From Leptospira ainazelensis (GTDB taxonomy: Bacteria; Spirochaetota; Leptospiria; Leptospirales; Leptospiraceae), in contig NZ_JAFFPT010000021.1 in assembly GCF_016918785.1 (NCBI RefSeq), positions 8,777 through 72,776 on the forward strand: a stretch of DNA of 64,000 bases, in the 5' to 3' direction. The position numbers and the translations under genes are program-made. Under the pieces are notes generated by a model. The model did not search any database. It was not told the DNA's origin and saw nothing but the letters and a program-made list of their open reading frames with translations. Positions 33,152 through 41,625 of this stretch are shown here, in pieces (the stretch's first letter is position 1; each line of letters opens with the position of its first letter).

Positions 33152-33198
33152 ACAACGCAGTTTTTATTAAAAATAATTCAGATCATAAAAGGAAGCGT

Positions 33199-33522
33199 AT
33201 GAATAACCAAATTAAAGTCTTTAAGTTAAATGAATACGAGTGGTGGGCTGGGACTTCTTTGCTTAAAACCTTACGAGAATGTATACGTCAGTACGGAGTC
33301 ACAATAGAAGAAATTTATGATAAATCCGAATTCAAAATCCAGAATTTAGATGATGGTCGGGTTTGGTGGGATGGTTATCAAATCGATGACGGGGAAACGG
33401 AAGAAGATAAGTTTTGGTTGAAAAGAATGTGTAGAGTTTCTTTTCGTAGAGCCATTGAGCTTTCACTTCGAGATGGACAAGATCCAGAAATTCCTTTCCC
33501 GATCGCATGCACGGAATGGTAG
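33199..33522 (+). CDS. Unknown acidic protein, 107 aa
   Basis: Start at ATG 33199 with AAGGA 5-6 nt upstream; ATG 33148 is an alternative with a weaker site. Rich in Trp and acidic residues (LNEYEWWAGTSLLKTLREC, GRVWWDGYQIDDGE). Similar small proteins are common in phages; function unknown. Confidence 0.55.
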   Translation: MNNQIKVFKLNEYEWWAGTSLLKTLRECIRQYGVTIEEIYDKSEFKIQNLDDGRVWWDGYQIDDGETEEDKFWLKRMCRVSFRRAIELSLRDGQDPEIPFPIACTEW

Positions 33523-33570
33523 TTTAGTAAATTGTTACTCAGTTATCAAAAATTATTAAAAGGGAAAAAT

Positions 33571-33912
33571 ATGGTTCCAGAAATTGAACTTAAACACGAA
33601 AATATTAAATTTTCAGAAACGCTTAGACAGATAAGGAAAAGAAATCATGAGATTCATCCAAACATTAAAAGAATAATTCTTTCTTATCAGCCTCCTACGA
33701 AGAAAGAACGAAATGAAATCTTAAATAAGTGGAACGAACTAGATCCACCAATTTCGAGAAGATTTAAATTTATTTTTTCTCCATCATTTGGAGAAAGCGT
33801 TGGCAAGAAAGACTGCGAAATTTGGTTTAAGCCTTCAAGTTCGGGAGGAAGGTCGAGATTATATTATAGATCAATTGATAAATCGGAGTTCGAGAATGGT
33901 CTTGGGCTTTAG
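33571..33912 (+). CDS. Unknown protein, 113 aa
   Basis: Start at ATG 33571 with AAAGGGA 6 nt upstream. Basic N-terminal helix and a beta-rich C-terminus (FKFIFSPSFGES ... RLYYRSIDKSEFENG). Overlaps the ASCH-like gene by 17 nt. Not recognised. Confidence 0.55.
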   Translation: MVPEIELKHENIKFSETLRQIRKRNHEIHPNIKRIILSYQPPTKKERNEILNKWNELDPPISRRFKFIFSPSFGESVGKKDCEIWFKPSSSGGRSRLYYRSIDKSEFENGLGL

Positions 33913-34303
33913 GCAAAAACATCCAAGAATTGGCCCGACAAAATTTAAGGATAAGATTTTATCCGGTGAAAAGATTCATACGATTCGAGAAGATAAATCC
34001 AATCGTTGGTATGCTGGTAGAAAAATTCAGATGGCCTATGGAGTCAGAACAAAATTTTATGAACGTTTTTACGAATCGAACTGCATTTCCGTTGAATCAA
34101 TTGAAATCAATTGGTGTGGATTATCTGGTTTTTCAGGCATGTATCCAGATGTAAAAATATCCGGACGTAAACTATCATATAGTGAATGTGATGAGCTGGC
34201 TCAGAACGATGGATTCGAGTCGTTTGTAGATTTCATTAAATGGTTCAGTGAAGATTTCAAAGGCAAGATCATTCATTGGACAAATAAAAGGTATGTTTCA
34301 TGA
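33896..34303 (+). CDS. ASCH-domain protein, 135 aa
   Basis: Start at ATG 33896 with GGAG 8 nt upstream. MVLGFRQKHPRIGPTKFKDK, ILSGEKIHTIRED, RWYAGRKIQMAYGVRTKFY form the ASCH core, an RNA-binding-like beta barrel, with a helical C-terminal part (YSECDELAQNDGFESFVDF). Common in phage genomes next to methylases. It overlaps the Dam-like gene by 4 nt. Confidence 0.75.
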   Translation: MVLGFRQKHPRIGPTKFKDKILSGEKIHTIREDKSNRWYAGRKIQMAYGVRTKFYERFYESNCISVESIEINWCGLSGFSGMYPDVKISGRKLSYSECDELAQNDGFESFVDFIKWFSEDFKGKIIHWTNKRYVS

Positions 34304-35145
34304 GCATCACTCGACCAGTTCTTAAATACAATGGCGGAAAGTGGATTCTCGGTCCATGGGTAAGATCGTTTTTTCCGGATCACGATGTTTACGTCGATGG
34401 ATTCGGAGGGGCGGCTAACATTTTACTTCAAAAAGAACCGGCCAGAGCGGAATACTATTTCGATCTCGATTCGGAAGTGACAAATTTCATGGCGATGTTA
34501 GGAAATCGCGATACCGCAAAAGAGTTGATTCGTCGCATCAAGTGGACTCCATACTCTCGTGAAATTCACGAATGGGCGGTATCCAAAAATACACCTTCCG
34601 AAGACACGATCGATCGCGCCCTAAAATTCTGTGCAAAGTGTTGGATGAACATCGGGCAGAATCGATCTTATCGAGGATCCTTCAGGGTCCACGGAAACCT
34701 TGATCGTTCCGGAGGATACATTCCAGCGAGACTTTGGTCTGATATCAAGCCTTACTACCAGGCGGCCGCCCGACTTCGTGGAGTCGTGATCGAAAATCGC
34801 TCCTTCACGGAAATAGCCGATCAACTCGATTCTCCGACTTCGCTTTTCTATCTTGACCCTCCATATCTTGGAGCAGTGCGCGGATCCGGAGATCTCTACA
34901 CCCACGAAATGAAAAGTGCGATCGAGCATGATAATCTTTTAAACGTGATTGCTTCCTTAAAGGGCATGGTGGTCATCTCTGGGTATCCTTCCGACCTCTA
35001 TGCTGATCGGTTAGAGAAGAAAGGATGGATCCGGAAGGAGAGAGCGACGAGGGACAATAAGCGCCGAGCGCGGACCGAGGCAATCTGGTTGAATCCTTTG
35101 TGTGTAGCGAGACTGGAAGAAAACGAACCGATGTTATTCGGATGA
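34300..35145 (+). CDS. DNA adenine methylase, D12 (Dam) class
   Basis: 281 residues. AdoMet-binding KYNGGKWILGPW (9-20) and VDGFGGAAN (32-40), and the catalytic DPPY at 186-189, in the order of D12-class N6-adenine methylases. No restriction endonuclease lies nearby, so it is a solitary methylase, probably protecting phage DNA or tuning regulation. Overlaps its upstream neighbour by 4 nt. Confidence 0.9.
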   Translation: MSITRPVLKYNGGKWILGPWVRSFFPDHDVYVDGFGGAANILLQKEPARAEYYFDLDSEVTNFMAMLGNRDTAKELIRRIKWTPYSREIHEWAVSKNTPSEDTIDRALKFCAKCWMNIGQNRSYRGSFRVHGNLDRSGGYIPARLWSDIKPYYQAAARLRGVVIENRSFTEIADQLDSPTSLFYLDPPYLGAVRGSGDLYTHEMKSAIEHDNLLNVIASLKGMVVISGYPSDLYADRLEKKGWIRKERATRDNKRRARTEAIWLNPLCVARLEENEPMLFG

Positions 35146-35156
35146 AAGGAGAATTT

Positions 35157-35426
35157 ATGGAAAGAGAAAAACTGTCAGTTGAATCATTCGAAAATGCGTT
35201 AGATGAAATCAATTCGCATACCAGAAGGGTGATTCAGAAAAAGGGATTTGGAATTCTAAAAAGTTCACATGAGATTTTAGGAATCATAACTGAAGAGTAT
35301 GCCGAACTAATTGACGCAATCAGATCGAACAACAGAGAAGATATTAAATCCGAAATCCTTGATATAGCAACGGCTTGTCAGTTAGCCCTTGCAAGTATGG
35401 AATCTGGACATTTGGATTGGTTATAA
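35157..35426 (+). CDS. MazG-like nucleotide pyrophosphohydrolase, 89 aa
   Basis: Start at ATG 35157, 6 nt after AAAGGAG. The helix pair ITEEYAELIDAIRSN and DIKSEILDIATACQLAL has the EExxE ... ExxD metal site of the MazG all-alpha fold. Phage MazG proteins hydrolyse NTPs and are thought to restrain the starvation response or clean nucleotide pools. Confidence 0.65.
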   Translation: MEREKLSVESFENALDEINSHTRRVIQKKGFGILKSSHEILGIITEEYAELIDAIRSNNREDIKSEILDIATACQLALASMESGHLDWL

Positions 35427-35440
35427 ACAAAGGAGTGAAT

Positions 35441-35677
35441 ATGTCTGGACAAGGAAAACAAATTTCAATCTACGATCAAGGACTTACGCTTGATCAATAC
35501 AAAGCCGCGCTTAAGGAAGAAATTCTTAGCTTCCGAATAGATCCGAACGATGAGGACTTCCGGGAATACGACGAAGGGAAAAACGATCTCATTGAGGAGC
35601 TTATAGAAGCAATCAATCGCACTCCGCAACGTCACCATCAACTTAAGAAGTTGCTCGGTGGACTCGAGGAGGGATAA
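35441..35677 (+). CDS. Unknown acidic protein, 78 aa
   Basis: Start at ATG 35441, 6 nt after AAGGAG. Very acidic and helical (DPNDEDFREYDEGKNDLIEE), with a Gln/His turn before a basic end. Not recognised; possibly a DNA mimic or adaptor by composition alone. Confidence 0.55.
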   Translation: MSGQGKQISIYDQGLTLDQYKAALKEEILSFRIDPNDEDFREYDEGKNDLIEELIEAINRTPQRHHQLKKLLGGLEEG

Positions 35678-35685
35678 AAACTCGT

Positions 35686-36126
35686 ATGAATTTATATCAA
35701 GTTAGATTAAGAAATGAGGAACCGTGTGATAGCAATTGTGAGCTTATATTTGCAAAATTACCTCTAAGGGCAAAAAGGCTGTATTGGAAACGTTTTCAAG
35801 ACTGGCGCTATAGTAAAAACGATGAAATTATAGAGTTAGCCATAGTCCCGCCTGAAGAATCCAAAGAGATCTTTAAAATCATAGGAGAGTGTGATTTAAC
35901 TATTCGAGGTGGAATCCTTAATAAAGAGTATGAAAGATTAGCTCCAACCCTAAGATCGATGGGGTGGATGTATGAAGATGAGTCGTCTTGTGATACTTGC
36001 GGACTTTACCCATTCGGTATGGAAGAACATTGGATTGATGAAGACGGTCAATGTGACGAATGTCGTGATCCTATTCAGGAAAAGGAAACTGAAAAAAACA
36101 CAGAAGATCAAGAGGTATCTGAATGA
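35686..36126 (+). CDS. Unknown protein with zinc site, 146 aa
   Basis: Helical basic N-terminal half (LPLRAKRLYWKRFQDWRYSK), then CDTCGLYPFG and CDECRDP as two CxxC pairs, and an acidic end. No family identified. Its stop overlaps the next start. Confidence 0.55.
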   Translation: MNLYQVRLRNEEPCDSNCELIFAKLPLRAKRLYWKRFQDWRYSKNDEIIELAIVPPEESKEIFKIIGECDLTIRGGILNKEYERLAPTLRSMGWMYEDESSCDTCGLYPFGMEEHWIDEDGQCDECRDPIQEKETEKNTEDQEVSE

Positions 36127-36413
36127 ATAACAATCATCCAGAAAAGGGTAAGAAAACTTTCAAACTTTGGTTACAGGTTCTTTTGTTAAAGATCAGAGCA
36201 ACTCGGTTTACACATATTTGGATCAAGGAATGGGAAACGGGAGGGATTCTAATCAAAAACTATTGGTCGCATTGGTATCCCGGTTTTCCGTTTTTACTCG
36301 CTGAGGGAAATTTTGATGACATTTTCAAGCATTGGCAATTTCGAATCGGATTCTTAGGTTTCGTTCTCGTAATCTTCAATGAAGGGAAGCGATCTCAGGA
36401 GGTTTCCAAATGA
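36123..36413 (+). CDS. Small membrane-associated protein, 96 aa
   Basis: Basic N-terminus, Trp-rich centre (IKEWETGGILIKNYWSHWY) and one hydrophobic segment near the C-terminus (RIGFLGFVLVIF). Overlaps both neighbours by 4 nt. Function unknown. Confidence 0.5.
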   Translation: MNNNHPEKGKKTFKLWLQVLLLKIRATRFTHIWIKEWETGGILIKNYWSHWYPGFPFLLAEGNFDDIFKHWQFRIGFLGFVLVIFNEGKRSQEVSK

Positions 36414-36640
36414 GCGGAATCCTTTTGATCATGTTTTTATTTTGGCTCCTCTGCGCGGGAGCCTTCGGGTTTCTTGCGATCGTTATCATGCTTTCTTTGG
36501 GAATGGTTCCGGGAAGAAGTCTTACTCTGATTCTTATGGGAATCTTTTTGGCAACTTTCGTGATGATCGCTTGCATCTATGGCGCGTTCGTATGTTCTCT
36601 GGGAAAAGAATCGGGAATGTGTAGGATTCTTGAATTCTAA
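36410..36640 (+). CDS. Small membrane protein, 76 aa
   Basis: Two transmembrane helices (ILLIMFLFWLLCAGAFGFLA and LILMGIFLATFVMIACIYGA) joined by a short loop, and a cysteine-containing tail. End of the tightly overlapping early operon. A holin-like or superinfection role is possible but unsupported. Confidence 0.5.
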   Translation: MSGILLIMFLFWLLCAGAFGFLAIVIMLSLGMVPGRSLTLILMGIFLATFVMIACIYGAFVCSLGKESGMCRILEF

Positions 36641-36681
36641 AACGAAGATCGAAGTTCTTTTCCAAAAAATTATCTTCAATC

Positions 36682-36864
36682 ATGAGTGATGAGAAAATAA
36701 ATGATGATTACATACAAAGACAAGAAAATTTATGGATCATTCATTGCGAGAATTTACTAAGAAAAGGAAAAATCCCGAAGAGATGGGACGACCTTCCTCC
36801 GTATATTAAGACCGAACGAATGCGAAAATACTACGTTGAATTGAGGAAAAGATTAGAACCATAA
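36682..36864 (+). CDS. Small basic protein, 60 aa
   Basis: Last rightward gene before the convergent late operon. Helical, with the core LLRKGKIPKRWDDLPPYIKT. No clear ribosome site before ATG 36682. A terminator follows directly. Not recognised. Confidence 0.45.
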   Translation: MSDEKINDDYIQRQENLWIIHCENLLRKGKIPKRWDDLPPYIKTERMRKYYVELRKRLEP

Positions 36865-36893
36865 AAAACTCCTCGGATCTATTGGACCCGAGG
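36863..36893. terminator. Bidirectional terminator between early and late operons
   Basis: CCTCGG (36871-36876) and CCGAGG (36888-36893) form a stem with an 11 nt loop; read leftward it is followed by AG and six T residues (36868-36863). It ends the leftward lysis/tail transcript, whose last gene stops at 36912, and lies at the end of the rightward operon (36864). Confidence 0.7.
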
Positions 36894-36911
36894 AAGAGAT
36901 AGGAGATACTT

Positions 36912-37415
36912 TTAGAATGGGATAACGTTAGATTCCACATGTTTTGTTAAAAATGGAATACCAACGGGTGATTTAGAAATTATATTCGCAACATTCGCCA
37001 CACCGGAAAGAGATCCATATTTTAGATACAAACGAATTCCTAAAATAGCTAAAGCTACCGCTAAAAACAAAATTAGAAAAACATAAAAGAAAAACTTAAT
37101 CGTTCTCCAAGTTTCAGCATCTGGTCTATAATCCTCTGCCTTTTGTTTCCATTCGTCGCCGTATGCTTTGCTTTTTTTTAACAGTTCCGCGTTGTTTGCA
37201 AACTTGGTAGAGAATTCTTTTAGTTTTTTTGAAAGTTGATCTTTTTCCTCTGAAGTAATTTCGGAGATCGGTTTGTTTTGTACTTTTTTTGCAAGTTCTT
37301 CTGCTTCCTTAGAAGCATTTTCAGAACTTTGAATTCCTTCTTCGAAATTCGGTCGAGTCGTTGCGCAACACGTAACGAAGAAAAATAAAAGAATTGAGAC
37401 AATTACTCTATTCAT
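36912..37415 (-). CDS. Candidate unimolecular spanin
   Basis: 167 residues. N-terminal lipoprotein signal (SILLFFFVTCC, lipidated Cys 16 or 17), a periplasmic coiled-coil stretch (about 30-95) and a C-terminal transmembrane helix (107-131, FFFYVFLILFLAVALAIL) with a 35-residue tail. A lipid anchor for the outer membrane at one end and an inner-membrane helix at the other is the design of u-spanins (T1 gp11), which fuse both membranes at lysis. It is last in the endolysin-holin-spanin order. The longer tail after the helix is unusual. Confidence 0.55.
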   Translation of the reverse strand: MNRVIVSILLFFFVTCCATTRPNFEEGIQSSENASKEAEELAKKVQNKPISEITSEEKDQLSKKLKEFSTKFANNAELLKKSKAYGDEWKQKAEDYRPDAETWRTIKFFFYVFLILFLAVALAILGIRLYLKYGSLSGVANVANIISKSPVGIPFLTKHVESNVIPF

Positions 37416-37680
37416 GATTTGGTTCCTCTACAACTTTAGTTTTTCCGTTCCGGAATGTATTTACCAATTCGGAAAGCGGTTTCTTCATATAAACCGAAAA
37501 CGAGCATATTCCTATCACTCCAAAATACGTAATGTTTTGTCCTAAAAAAGATAGCATCGATGCTTTCCCGGTTGCCTGTAAGCCTGCTTCAATTACGGAA
37601 GCGATTACGAAGATTGCGAAAGATTTCTTTTTAAATTCATCCTTGGCAATTCTCCCAACTTTCTTGATTTGTTTTTTCAT
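37408..37680 (-). CDS. Holin candidate, 90 aa
   Basis: Start at ATG 37680 with AAGGAG 6-7 nt upstream; the longer frame lacks a site. Lysine-rich cytoplasmic N-terminus and two hydrophobic segments (FAIFVIASVIEAGLQATG and NITYFGVIGICSFSVYM) with a charged tail, typical of small holins. It lies between the endolysin-like and spanin-like genes and overlaps the latter by 8 nt. The holin call rests on topology and context. Confidence 0.55.
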   Translation of the reverse strand: MKKQIKKVGRIAKDEFKKKSFAIFVIASVIEAGLQATGKASMLSFLGQNITYFGVIGICSFSVYMKKPLSELVNTFRNGKTKVVEEPNHE

Positions 37681-37690
37681 AGAATTCTCC

Positions 37691-38329
37691 TTAAATTCCA
37701 AGTTGAATGAGATATATAAAATTCGCATGAATCCCTTTGTTGGAATCAATTCCGCAGTGAGAAACGAGGTCTTCGGCAAGATACCGATTGTTGATTTCTT
37801 TTTTCTTGTAACCGGTAGTCCAGTCTCCGTAGGAATCGATAACTTCGTAGTATTTGATTCCGTTGATATAAACGATTCTCCGTAGTACTATGAAATGGCC
37901 ACTTTTCGTAAGTGAGGTTCCAAGCATAACAGCTGAACCTTTCTCAAGCGCTTCGTCGATTTCCGACCAGTTGCCATTGATTTTTAAAACGACTTCGATC
38001 GAATTGTCTTTCAGAATTTCTTTGAGAGCCTCGGCATAGCATTCCATAAATCTTCCGAGCCGAATTTCTTTATATCGACGCCACGTATCGACGATGCTTC
38101 TTAGTTTTAAATTCTGAAGGATCTTTTCGCCGATTCCGACCGCACCGAATCTCGGCTCCATGTAATCCACAAACCATCGAATGTATTCGACACTCGCCAT
38201 TTTTGGGATGACCGCAGAACCGATAACACACGCGGCGATGTAACCACACATAGAGCCATAGCCTACAGAGTAGACCGGTGCGATCTTATTGTTTTGTTCA
38301 ACGCCCTTCAAAGCGATTGCCGGTGTCAT
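37691..38329 (-). CDS. C39-like cysteine peptidase, probable endolysin
   Basis: 212 residues with the papain-like triad order: Cys 28 (GYGSMCGYIAA), His 145 (SGHFIVLRRI) and Asp 165 (VIDSYGDW). No signal peptide or wall-binding domain. In this position, followed by a holin candidate and a spanin candidate, it should cut peptidoglycan cross-links at lysis. Overlaps the preceding gene by 4 nt. Confidence 0.7.
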   Translation of the reverse strand: MTPAIALKGVEQNNKIAPVYSVGYGSMCGYIAACVIGSAVIPKMASVEYIRWFVDYMEPRFGAVGIGEKILQNLKLRSIVDTWRRYKEIRLGRFMECYAEALKEILKDNSIEVVLKINGNWSEIDEALEKGSAVMLGTSLTKSGHFIVLRRIVYINGIKYYEVIDSYGDWTTGYKKKEINNRYLAEDLVSHCGIDSNKGIHANFIYLIQLGI

Positions 38330-38943
38330 TTGTCTGTCCTTAGAAGTAATCCGATTTCTTCCGCTGCTCGAATAATTTCGGTTGGATCCGTATCATGTTC
38401 ATAATCTTCATGCCAAGAAATTGAAATGAATCCTTCAGCAAAACCTTGGTGTTCAATTTTTGCGAAAAGATGCGCTTTAATATCGTTAAAACGGAAAATT
38501 CTTCTCCACCGCGAAGTTTCCGGAAGATCATCTGTTTTGAGATAATAAAACGATGAGTCACAGATCGGTTTAATGAGTTCGACAGACATCGAAATCTCTT
38601 TTTTTGTATAGTACTCTTCAAAGTTATACGGAACCGCCATACCCGGTTTAACGGAAATGTGCGACATCGAGAACTTCTCGACACCGGCACCATTAAGATA
38701 ATACTCACCGTTATGAAACTGAAAAACTTTGGCACGACTTGCTGAGTAATGATCGCGAAGTAGAGCTAGACGGTCTTGTACCATCGAATTGATATTTAAA
38801 ACGAGTTCGATCTTTCCGAGAGATTTCTTCTTAGAAATTTCTAAAGACTTTTTCTCAGCCCACTTGTCGTAAAAATGTTTAGTGATCGAGTAAACTCCGA
38901 TACAAAAACCTAAACCAAGCGCTTTCCATAATTCTTCAAACAT
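38326..38943 (-). CDS. Unknown protein with N-terminal membrane anchor, 205 aa
   Basis: Start at ATG 38943, overlapping the stop of the previous gene; the longer frame runs through that gene. One transmembrane helix (ALGLGFCIGVYSITKHFY), a coiled linker, then a domain with RAKVFQFHNGEYYLNG and KFSMSHISVKPG that recalls GAF-like sensor domains seen in scattered phage and bacterial proteins. Between the tail-fibre and lysis genes; possibly a lysis-timing or exclusion factor. Confidence 0.55.
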   Translation of the reverse strand: MFEELWKALGLGFCIGVYSITKHFYDKWAEKKSLEISKKKSLGKIELVLNINSMVQDRLALLRDHYSASRAKVFQFHNGEYYLNGAGVEKFSMSHISVKPGMAVPYNFEEYYTKKEISMSVELIKPICDSSFYYLKTDDLPETSRWRRIFRFNDIKAHLFAKIEHQGFAEGFISISWHEDYEHDTDPTEIIRAAEEIGLLLRTDK

Positions 38944-38947
38944 TTGG

Positions 38948-39655
38948 TTACGTCCACGCGATGATTGGATCAAACGAATCAGAAGGAGAAAGGTTATTGA
39001 TCGTGTTTTCGTTTTCCCATTTTCTTTGATACAGGGACATGCCTGCGTTATACATATCGACCTCAATCAATTCTGCAAGTGACTTAAGATCGTCGATATT
39101 TAGGATTGAAAATTCGTTATTTGAATCTTTCCAAGGTGGGATTGCTGAGATCTTACTTTTTGAAAATAAATTTACGATCGAGTTAATATTATCAAGATAA
39201 GTCTTGCCAGAATCCCAATTTGTATTTTTGAACTCGACCGTCCCTCTGTAACTTTCTTTCTTCGAATTGAAAATTGCAGAATTTAATTCTAAAAATTTTG
39301 AAATCCTTTTTTCTTGATCTATGATCCAAGTTGTCCCATTAAATTTCTGAAACTGCTCTGATGGAATCGGCGGGATTTCAGTTTCCGTTGGTTTAATTTT
39401 ATCGTCCCAGTTCTCGAGGGAGCGCTCGTTCCCGCTAATTTTATCGTAAACTGATTTTGGATGAAATTCTAAAGCAACTCCATCTTCAATTTCCGCATTG
39501 AAGATATCACCTTTTTGTGGATTATAATTTACTGAATAAACCACACGATGAATATTCGGATTGAATTCAAACCAGACTTCCTGTCCGGAGATTTGTTTTG
39601 GATCTGTATTTATCCAAAGAACTTCTTTCGATTGTTTATCAATTACGTAATTCAT
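38948..39655 (-). CDS. DUF4376-like tail fibre accessory protein
   Basis: 235 residues. The C-terminal domain (YRGTVEFKNTNWDSGKTYL, ... LAELIEVDMYNAGMSLYQRK) has the DUF4376 pattern of proteins encoded after tail fibres. It follows the fibre gene directly (stop to start without gap) and is probably a fibre assembly factor or tip. Confidence 0.65.
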   Translation of the reverse strand: MNYVIDKQSKEVLWINTDPKQISGQEVWFEFNPNIHRVVYSVNYNPQKGDIFNAEIEDGVALEFHPKSVYDKISGNERSLENWDDKIKPTETEIPPIPSEQFQKFNGTTWIIDQEKRISKFLELNSAIFNSKKESYRGTVEFKNTNWDSGKTYLDNINSIVNLFSKSKISAIPPWKDSNNEFSILNIDDLKSLAELIEVDMYNAGMSLYQRKWENENTINNLSPSDSFDPIIAWT

Positions 39656-40984
39656 TTACGCGACCCTCACTTTGTATCTTACCGCAACCCAGGCAGGAGT
39701 GGTTTCATTTCCTGCTCTTGGAATTCCATTTATTCCATCAGTTGCAGGCGTTTTAGCAGAACCTAAAGTTTGCACTCCGACAAATCCTGACCCACCACCA
39801 GTTGGACCTGGGGTATAATTATTCGGAACTCCGTTCGGTAGATCATGCCAATGTGAATGAAATTGGTCCTGACCTTTGAATCCCACAGCTCCACCGTCAT
39901 AATTTCCACCTGCGGCCTTTGCTCTAGTTCCGTTTAAACCGGATCCTCTTGCAAAAACACCGTTTCGATCCATTACGTTGAATGTAGTGGAACCGTCTCC
40001 AAAGCCGTATTCCACATTGACCAGTACATCTCCGGATTGATTCGAAGTAAGATCAATAATCGATCCCGTCGGAGTGGATGAAATTTGAAAATCTGCGGCC
40101 GTCGGATTCCTAACATAGTATTCCGTAAGAGCCGTAATCCCTCCGCCGGTGAAAGAGAATTTTACAAGTTGTCCTTCAAGACAAGTTTGCGAAACGATAA
40201 CTCTGTCCGACGTTGGATTTATACCGGTAACGGCTTTCCGAATTGCATTCCAAAGAGTTGAGAATGTTGTTCTTGAAATTGCTTGCCCGTTTGCATCTTT
40301 GAAAAGGGAAGATGAAAGCCTATCTAAGTTATCTTCAACGACTGAACCTAATGGGATTTGCAATGCAGTACTGTCTTCGAGTGTAATGAGCGTTCCATTT
40401 TTGCTTTTAGGAATCTTTACTGAGTTTGAAATCTTATTCACGGAAATTACATTTCCAAATGCCGCATCCTTCTTATATTCGAACCACTTGATTCTTCCGG
40501 GAGTTAAAGTCGGGAATGCCGCGGTAGTATTATAGTTCTCGTAAACCTTAACGATAAAGGATTTTCTAGTATTTGCACTTTGTTGATAGGATGAGTTCGT
40601 TGAAGCATCAAAGAATTGTAGATTTGCCAAATCAGAATCTTGCTGGACCAATTCAATCTCATAGAATCCCCAAAAAGCCTGAGAGGTAGGTTGCAGGTTC
40701 ATTTCTTCCAAAAAATAAATTTCATCATCTTTTAGTAAACTTCCCTTTAGGGTTGAAATCGTTGTGTTCGTAAAAGAAGGGATATCACATCCAAACCACT
40801 GGATTTCACCTGGATCCAATGCGTAAAGTTCCCGCAAAAGCATCGTGAGCGCTTTAGGATAAACGAGTAGGTCATCTTCTAACCCGGGAATTGGTCCTAC
40901 TGTTTTTGAGTTTACTCTCTGATTGGGATTGTAGAGTGTTCTCTTTGCAACGGAATTACTAGCGGGTATCGCGACAACGGTCAT
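39656..40984 (-). CDS. Tail fibre/collar protein
   Basis: 442 residues. N-terminal baseplate-side region, then beta-rich shaft. The C-terminal part GVFARGSGLNGTRAKAAGGN ... DQFHSHWHDLPNG ... NETTPAWVAVRYKVRV has the HxH metal-binding motif and the terminal strand of phage tail collar/short fibre tips. It should bind the host receptor. Overlaps the baseplate gene upstream by 1 nt. Confidence 0.8.
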   Translation of the reverse strand: MTVVAIPASNSVAKRTLYNPNQRVNSKTVGPIPGLEDDLLVYPKALTMLLRELYALDPGEIQWFGCDIPSFTNTTISTLKGSLLKDDEIYFLEEMNLQPTSQAFWGFYEIELVQQDSDLANLQFFDASTNSSYQQSANTRKSFIVKVYENYNTTAAFPTLTPGRIKWFEYKKDAAFGNVISVNKISNSVKIPKSKNGTLITLEDSTALQIPLGSVVEDNLDRLSSSLFKDANGQAISRTTFSTLWNAIRKAVTGINPTSDRVIVSQTCLEGQLVKFSFTGGGITALTEYYVRNPTAADFQISSTPTGSIIDLTSNQSGDVLVNVEYGFGDGSTTFNVMDRNGVFARGSGLNGTRAKAAGGNYDGGAVGFKGQDQFHSHWHDLPNGVPNNYTPGPTGGGSGFVGVQTLGSAKTPATDGINGIPRAGNETTPAWVAVRYKVRVA

Positions 40985-41625
40985 TAATTTACTCCTGAAT
41001 AATCCTTATCGATAAAACCATAATCTAAATACAAAAATCCGAATTTAGGATATTCTGTAATCACTCCGGCAAAAACTCCAATGCCTGCGCTTTTTAGTTG
41101 ATAGATTGTTCTTAAAAGTGCAGGATCAATATCGAAGATAGTATTAAAGATTATGTATATTGCATTTGTCGGGTGAGTCATGACTGAACCGAACGGTCTG
41201 TTTTTTAATACAGGAGTATCAAGATAGGCTACATCGAGGAAGAAACCTAGGTCTTGTGCTTCCTTAACTTCAACTCGATCAATATCCTTTACCAAATTCT
41301 TAATTGCAGGAAGAGTTCCGACGATTGCGAGAATCTTGGAAAGAATCTTTGCTCTGTATTCTTGGTCCGATAGTGCTTGGTCATTTGGAACCCCTAAAAA
41401 AGTTCCCCAAGCTTTGAGAAGGAATCCTGACGCATTCGTTATGGGAAACTCGGCAATCAAACGCTTTACAAATCTATAATGCCATTCAAGCGCGTTGTAA
41501 ACGGCACCCTTGTTGATATCATTGATGTTTTTAATTTGTATTTTTTCCACTCGATCTGGATCAAAAAAAAGTGCTTTGAATACGGTTCCGGATCGATTGA
41601 ATAAAGAAAGATACCTTGCGATCAT
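40984..41625 (-). CDS. Baseplate wedge protein, gpI-like
   Basis: 213 residues. Position directly after baseplate J, and patterns such as GFLLKAWGTFLGVPNDQ and EYRAKILSKILAIVGTLPAI, correspond to tail protein I of P2-like and Mu-like contractile phages. It should sit at the baseplate edge and anchor fibres. Overlaps J by 4 nt. Confidence 0.7.
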   Translation of the reverse strand: MIARYLSLFNRSGTVFKALFFDPDRVEKIQIKNINDINKGAVYNALEWHYRFVKRLIAEFPITNASGFLLKAWGTFLGVPNDQALSDQEYRAKILSKILAIVGTLPAIKNLVKDIDRVEVKEAQDLGFFLDVAYLDTPVLKNRPFGSVMTHPTNAIYIIFNTIFDIDPALLRTIYQLKSAGIGVFAGVITEYPKFGFLYLDYGFIDKDYSGVN

